Assembly: GCA_022508845.1 (NCBI GenBank) | Contig: JAFLUL010000004.1 | Location: forward strand, 1-45,921 | Length of the DNA stretch: 45,921 nt | Direction: 5' to 3' | From: Oscillospiraceae bacterium | GTDB taxonomy: Bacteria; Bacillota; Clostridia; Oscillospirales; Acutalibacteraceae | The notes under the pieces: generated by a model | The model's input: only the letters and a program-made list of their open reading frames with translations | Database searches by the model: none | Told to the model about the DNA's origin: nothing | Shown: piece after piece, positions 42,097 to 45,921 of the stretch | Numbering within the stretch: position 1 is the first letter of the stretch | Layout of the letters: each line of letters begins with the position of its first letter | Translations under genes and position numbers: made by a program

Positions 42097-43940
42097 GCGC
42101 ATTTGACGCGTCAAAAAGTTATCACAAGTCAATAAAAGGAGCTGTAGCCTCAGGAGAAAACCTGAGGCTCAGAGTTTTATTACCCCGTTCGTTCGGAGTG
42201 TCCTACTGCACGCTGATTCTAGAAAAAGACGAAGAAGAAGCAAAATATATTCCTATGCTCTGGGAACAGACAAACGGATATGATGAATGGTGGTATATTG
42301 ATCTGTGCTTTAATGAAAGCTCGCTGCTATTCTATCATTTTGAATATACGACCCCGTGGGGAACAAGCATTTTAAAAAAGCTATCCTTTTCGGATGAATC
42401 GAGCATTGACGGAACTGAAAACTGGCAGCTTACGGTTTATCCGAGCGCTCTAAAAACACCGGATGAACTTAAGGGCGGAATTTTTTATCAGATTTTTCCC
42501 GACCGTTTTGCCTTTTCGGGTGAGAAAAAAAACAACGTCCCCTCCGACAGAATCATACACGAAAACAAAAGCGATATTCCGGTTTATTTACCGGATGAAA
42601 ACGGAGAAATACTTAATAACGACTATTACTGCGGCGACTTAAAAGGCATTATTCAAAAGCTTGGATATATAAAAGGCCTCGGTGCAAACATAATATATCT
42701 CAATCCTATAGCAGAAGCGCACTCCAATCACCGCTATAATACCGCCGATTATAAAAAGGTAGATCCTCTGCTGGGAACAAACGAAGATTTTAAGCTTCTC
42801 TGCGATAAAGCGCACGAAATTGGCTTAAAAATCGTTATAGACGGCGTTTTCAGCCATACCGGCGATGACAGTATCTACTTTAACAAAAACGGCAGATATC
42901 AAAGCGAAGGCGCATATCAGAGCAAAAACTCACCATACAGAAGCTGGTACTTTTTTGGCGAATCAAAAGACGATTACCAATCTTGGTGGAATATTAAAAC
43001 TCTTCCGGAGGTAAACGAGGAGGACGATGGATATGCGGAATTTATAACAGGCGAAAACGGCGTTATTGATATGTGGATGAAGCTCGGAGCGGACGGTATA
43101 CGGCTTGATGTTGCCGATGAGCTTCCCGACTCATTTATAGAAAGAGTTAGAACGGCTGTTAAGCGTCACGGAGAAAACAAGCTTGTTCTCGGCGAAGTTT
43201 GGGAGGACGCCAGCAACAAAATAAGCCACGGCGGAAGAAGAAAATATTTTAATGGCAGACAGCTTGACAGCGTTATGAACTATCCGTTTCGCACTGCTAT
43301 AATTGACTTTTTGCTCACATCAAATGCCGAAAAGTTTATGTACAGGGTCAATTCAATTGTTAATAACTATCCTCCCGAAGTTATGCATACTTGTATGAAC
43401 ATTTTGGGAACTCACGACACCGAGCGGATTCTAACAGCCTTAACAGGAATTGACCTCGAAAACAAATCGAGAGCAGCACAGGCAAAGCTGAGTTTTTCCG
43501 ATGCAGAGCTTCAGAAGGCCGAAAAACTTCTCAAAATGGCAGTTACAATAAACTATTTTCTTCCCGGAATACCTTCGGTTTATTACGGCGATGAAACCGG
43601 AATGACAGGGGGAAAAGATCCCTTTAACAGGGGGTTTTTCAGGGAAAACAATAACCCCTCGTTAACTGATTTTTATATAAAATTAGGCAGGCTTCGCAGG
43701 GAACTGAATGTTTGCCGGGACGGAGGATTTTATCCGCTCAGCGCAGAGCTTTCGTGCATAGCCTTTTTGCGGTATAAGTCAAACGAAAAAAGGGTTGCTG
43801 TTATTGCAAACAACAATCCCGAAGCTATAATATATAATTTGAATTATGATATGCGCGAAATGACGGTTCAAATCGGAGGCGAAAAGCTAAACGGCTCAGT
43901 TTTGATCGACTCTAACTCAGCGGCAGTTTTGACAGATTAA
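42093..43940 (+). CDS. GH13 alpha-amylase family enzyme (neopullulanase/cyclomaltodextrinase-like)
   Basis: 615 residues: an N-terminal beta-sandwich domain (about 1-120), the GH13 barrel and a C-terminal beta domain. Conserved regions are DGVFSHTG, GIRLDVAD with the nucleophile Asp (about 343), LGEVWED with the acid Glu (about 367), and LGTHDTERI with the third Asp (about 440). No signal peptide is present, so it is cytoplasmic and likely trims glycogen or maltodextrins for GlgP. The exact specificity is uncertain. Its stop codon lies in the loop of the terminator. Confidence 0.92.
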   Translation: MSAFDASKSYHKSIKGAVASGENLRLRVLLPRSFGVSYCTLILEKDEEEAKYIPMLWEQTNGYDEWWYIDLCFNESSLLFYHFEYTTPWGTSILKKLSFSDESSIDGTENWQLTVYPSALKTPDELKGGIFYQIFPDRFAFSGEKKNNVPSDRIIHENKSDIPVYLPDENGEILNNDYYCGDLKGIIQKLGYIKGLGANIIYLNPIAEAHSNHRYNTADYKKVDPLLGTNEDFKLLCDKAHEIGLKIVIDGVFSHTGDDSIYFNKNGRYQSEGAYQSKNSPYRSWYFFGESKDDYQSWWNIKTLPEVNEEDDGYAEFITGENGVIDMWMKLGADGIRLDVADELPDSFIERVRTAVKRHGENKLVLGEVWEDASNKISHGGRRKYFNGRQLDSVMNYPFRTAIIDFLLTSNAEKFMYRVNSIVNNYPPEVMHTCMNILGTHDTERILTALTGIDLENKSRAAQAKLSFSDAELQKAEKLLKMAVTINYFLPGIPSVYYGDETGMTGGKDPFNRGFFRENNNPSLTDFYIKLGRLRRELNVCRDGGFYPLSAELSCIAFLRYKSNEKRVAVIANNNPEAIIYNLNYDMREMTVQIGGEKLNGSVLIDSNSAAVLTD

Positions 43941-43960
43941 GGTCAAAACTGCCGCTTTTT
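43920..43960 (+). terminator. Terminator of glgP-GH13, overlapping the stop codon
   Basis: 14-bp perfect arms (GCGGCAGTTTTGAC and complement) with an 8-base loop containing the TAA, then five T. Confidence 0.93.
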
Positions 43961-43987
43961 CATAAATTCAAAATAATATAAGGAAAA

Positions 43988-44012
43988 GGAGCTATCCATA
44001 AAAGATAGCTCC
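43988..44012 (-). terminator. Terminator of the cohesin-domain gene
   Basis: 9-bp arms (GGAGCTATC / GATAGCTCC), a 7-base loop, and TTTT following on the minus strand. Confidence 0.7.
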
Positions 44013-44056
44013 GTAACCCTTAATTAAAACTGCAAAAATGCGTGGTTTTTAATTAA

Positions 44057-44788
44057 TTATTTTCTTTTCTTGGAAACGATGAATGCAGCACCAGCAAGAA
44101 GAGCTACACCAGCAGCAGCTGCAAGAGCCATGTTGTCACCAGTGGGTTCATTGCCTGTTCCGGGGTTAGCAGCAGTTGATGATTCCTCAGAAGGAGTTAC
44201 GGGAGTGGGATCAACAGGAGTCTTATCGGTTTCCTTCTCCTCAGCAAGAACAACAGTTGCGCCCTTAGCCTTAATATCGGCAGCAGCGATACCGCTGGCG
44301 TTGTCGATCTTTACGGAGATGTCAGTGTTAGCGTTTGCACCTTCCACAACATCGAATACGAAGTTGATGGCCTGGAACTCAGTAGCATTGATGTCAACTG
44401 AACCCTTCTTCTTAGCATCGTTATCAAAAGTAGCCTTATCGGTAAGGCTGGTTTTGAAATAGAATGCAGCCTGAAGAGTGCCGGCAACATCAGCGTTGTT
44501 CTCATAGGTGAAAGAATTGGACTTTGTTCCGCCAACCTGAGCACCGTCTGCGCCTTCTTCGTCATAGCTGTAGGTAAGAACGTTGGCATCATAAGTTACA
44601 GTGAATCCAAGAGACTCAAGGCCTATAGCATTTTTAACTATAGCAGTAACAACTACCTGGCCGTCTTCGTTAACTTCGCTTGCCTTGAGAACAAGCTGAG
44701 CATCACTTGCAGCGAAAGCCATAGCGCTGAGGCCGGCGATCATAGCAAGAGCCATAACTACTGCAAGCACTTTTTTTGCAATTTTCAT
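44057..44788 (-). CDS. Secreted cohesin-domain protein with C-terminal membrane anchor
   Basis: 243 residues from the ATG at 44788, which follows AAGGAAGG; the longer frame has no ribosome binding site. A clear signal peptide (MKIAKKVLAVVMALAMIAGL, cleavage after AFA at 26) leads to one cohesin-like beta-sandwich (about 28-190). Its strands include VVVTAIVKNAIGLESLGFTV and TYDANVLTYSY. A Thr/Pro/Ser linker (about 191-205) follows, then NPGTGNEPTGDN, a hydrophobic segment and KKRK. The tail resembles a sortase signal (NPGTG or a variant of PxTGD) but could be a plain membrane anchor. It may dock dockerin proteins at the cell surface; no dockerin is seen in this window. Confidence 0.8.
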   Translation of the reverse strand: MKIAKKVLAVVMALAMIAGLSAMAFAASDAQLVLKASEVNEDGQVVVTAIVKNAIGLESLGFTVTYDANVLTYSYDEEGADGAQVGGTKSNSFTYENNADVAGTLQAAFYFKTSLTDKATFDNDAKKKGSVDINATEFQAINFVFDVVEGANANTDISVKIDNASGIAAADIKAKGATVVLAEEKETDKTPVDPTPVTPSEESSTAANPGTGNEPTGDNMALAAAAGVALLAGAAFIVSKKRK

Positions 44789-44821
44789 TTTTAGGACCTT
44801 CCTTTTTTCTTTTTTATATTT

Positions 44822-44867
44822 ATTCCTTACGGAATCAATATATAATATTATAACGCCATAGGCGTTA
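44822..44867 (-). promoter_or_regulatory. Paired leader hairpins of the cohesin gene
   Basis: TAACGCC-ATA-GGCGTTA (44851-44867) lies right after the predicted transcript start. ATTCC-TTAC-GGAAT (44822-44835) lies further downstream. They may stabilise the mRNA. Confidence 0.5.
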
Positions 44868-44879
44868 ATTACAACGCAT

Positions 44880-44908
44880 ATTATACAAGATAGAACTCGA
44901 TAAGTCAA
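44880..44908 (-). promoter_or_regulatory. Promoter of the cohesin-domain gene
   Basis: Minus-strand TTGACT (44903-44908), 17-bp spacer, exact TATAAT (44880-44885). Confidence 0.82.
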
Positions 44909-44936
44909 TACTTTTTTCTAAAAAAATTTCTTTAAA

Positions 44937-44965
44937 TTGACATTTGCATTTATTAGTTATATAAT
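44937..44965 (+). promoter_or_regulatory. Consensus promoter of the uracil-DNA glycosylase gene
   Basis: Exact TTGACA (44937-44942), 17-bp spacer, exact TATAAT (44960-44965). It drives a leader of about 120 nt. Confidence 0.85.
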
Positions 44966-44975
44966 CATTACTAAC

Positions 44976-45030
44976 GGGTGAATTGCTTTGTTATTATCTC
45001 ATAAAAGTTTTATCAATTCAAGCCCTTTTT
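44976..45030 (+). terminator. Possible attenuator hairpin in the glycosylase leader
   Basis: GGGTGAATTG (44976-44985) pairs with CAATTCA-AG-CCC (45014-45025), and five T follow. The 28-base loop can also pair internally (CTTT/AAAG). It lies between the promoter and the gene, so it could terminate transcription early. Confidence 0.35.
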
Positions 45031-45093
45031 AATTAAAAATTATTTTATATATAACTATAGAAATTGTGTGCTTTAAACAATGAGGTGTTGGAA

Positions 45094-45663
45094 ATGAATA
45101 ATGATTTTTCATCAATCAGATTAAAATGTGAGGGTTGTTCTGCCTGTCCGCTATACAAAACGCGAAATAACATCGTTTTCGGCGTGGGCAATCCCGATGC
45201 TCAGATCCTTTTCGTTGGAGAAGCTCCCGGCGAAAACGAGGATCTTCAAGGTGAACCTTTTGTTGGAAGAGGAGGCAAGCTGCTTGACCTGTATCTGAAC
45301 GGCATCGGTCTTGACAGAAACAGCAATATTTATATTACAAATATACTTAAATGCCGTCCGCCTCAAAACCGAGATCCAAAGCCGGAGGAGGAGGAGCAGT
45401 GTCTTCCGTATCTGAGAGACCTTGTTAAAATGATGAAGCCCAAAATTATAGTTTGTGTTGGAAGAATCGCTGCCCAGGTTATTATTTCAAAGGATTTCAG
45501 AGTTACAAAGGAACATGGAATATTTTATGAAAGAAAAGGCATGCTTTTAATGGGAACATTTCACCCTGCCGCTCTGCTTCGCGATCCCCGAAAAAAGGGA
45601 GACTGCTTTGAGGATTTTCTGAAGCTGCAGGATAAGATAAAAGTTCTCGGGATTGAAATCTAA
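45094..45663 (+). CDS. Family 4 uracil-DNA glycosylase
   Basis: Removes uracil from DNA; an iron-sulfur enzyme first noted as a phage-polymerase-like domain. The 189 residues show the cluster cysteines CEGCSACPLY, the active-site loop GEAPGENEDLQGEPFVGRGG, NILKCRPPQNRDP with another cysteine, and the catalytic-fold motif GTFHPAALLRDP. The ATG at 45094 follows GAGGTG by six bases; an upstream TTG frame would include that site. The gene is monocistronic with a consensus promoter and its own terminator. Confidence 0.92.
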   Translation: MNNDFSSIRLKCEGCSACPLYKTRNNIVFGVGNPDAQILFVGEAPGENEDLQGEPFVGRGGKLLDLYLNGIGLDRNSNIYITNILKCRPPQNRDPKPEEEEQCLPYLRDLVKMMKPKIIVCVGRIAAQVIISKDFRVTKEHGIFYERKGMLLMGTFHPAALLRDPRKKGDCFEDFLKLQDKIKVLGIEI

Positions 45664-45732
45664 AAAAATCGATCCCGCAAATTTATTTTGCTCAAAAAAA
45701 CAAATTTGTTTTCTGAAAAATAATGTTAAGAA

Positions 45733-45766
45733 AAATTATACCGCGAAATGCGGCATAATTTTTTTT
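45733..45766 (+). terminator. Terminator of the glycosylase gene
   Basis: AAATTATACCGC pairs with GCGGCATAATTT with one mismatch around a 5-base loop, followed by a T tract. Confidence 0.85.
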
Positions 45767-45856
45767 ACTATTCCGTTATCAATGCTGTATATAGAGCAAA
45801 TATCAAAAATTTTTAAATATATTTTTATATAAAATGAGAAGTTTCCGGTTAAGCAA

Positions 45857-45896
45857 GAAAGCGGCCTCGCCGCACGCCTGCGGCGTGTCCGCTTTC
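45857..45896. repeat. G+C-rich two-part hairpin near the right edge
   Basis: Outer arms GAAAGCGG/CCGCTTTC (8 bp) and inner arms CGCCGCA/TGCGGCG (7 bp, loop CGCC) are separated by a 3x3 internal loop. The surrounding A+T-rich DNA makes it stand out. It may be a dispersed repeat or part of a feature beyond the window. Confidence 0.5.
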
Positions 45897-45921
45897 GATT
45901 ACGCCATCGCCGTTGCCCGCA

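Noticed and set aside
1-45921. CRISPR arrays, tRNA or rRNA genes, insertion sequences
   Set aside because: No regularly spaced repeats, cloverleaf other than the tmRNA tRNA-like domain, or transposase was recognised by reading both strands.

Overview
This window comes from an anaerobic, Gram-positive, probably spore-forming member of the Clostridia, most plausibly an Oscillospiraceae/Ruminococcaceae-like gut lineage. That placement is inference. It rests on pyruvate:ferredoxin oxidoreductase, the sporulation signalling protein SpoIIR, a PyrK/PyrD class 1B dihydroorotate dehydrogenase next to PyrB/PyrI, Firmicutes-type families (DUF1934, DUF1836, PadR/DUF1700/DUF4097), strong Shine-Dalgarno sites, and many sigma-A promoters with exact 17-bp spacers. 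Species cannot be named from the sequence alone.

Left edge (1-1330, minus strand): the 5' part of a large serine integrase lies just past the 3' end of tmRNA (ssrA), as expected at the boundary of an integrated element. ssrA follows smpB by five bases, and smpB follows argS and a DUF1934 gene, which looks like one minus-strand operon. Its promoter is back to back with the promoter of the pyrimidine operon. The pyrimidine operon (4127-12880) reads pyrC-carB-pyrK-pyrD-pyrF-pyrE-pyrB-pyrI. It holds the whole de novo UMP pathway except carA. Its stop codon overlaps that of a convergent membrane-anchored EEP-family hydrolase.

Middle (13900-30400): murD-murI (cell wall), a 3D-domain wall hydrolase behind a structured leader, spoIIR and ispE on the minus strand, and a divergent PHP-fold protein that has lost most metal ligands. 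Then come rpsO-pnp with two notable leader structures, and nifJ. Next is a tight padR-DUF1700-DUF4097-pspC operon whose promoter sits in an 11-bp-arm palindrome, followed by an alkaline-phosphatase-superfamily gene with a YgjV-like membrane gene.

Right part (30480-45921): the conserved rplS-lepB-rbgA-rnhB order is interrupted between lepB and rbgA by two A+T-rich genes without clear ribosome binding sites, an HD-GNAT fusion and an AlkD-like DNA alkylation repair protein. After rnhB come a convergent nfu-like/GH38 alpha-mannosidase pair, a divergent unknown/DUF1836 pair with inverted repeats over its promoter, glgP with a GH13 enzyme (alpha-glucan breakdown), a secreted single-cohesin protein with a C-terminal membrane anchor, and a family-4 uracil-DNA glycosylase. 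No tRNA, rRNA, CRISPR array or insertion sequence was recognised. Several starts given here differ from the longest open frame, because the longer version begins at a GTG or TTG that is upstream of, or inside, the ribosome binding site.
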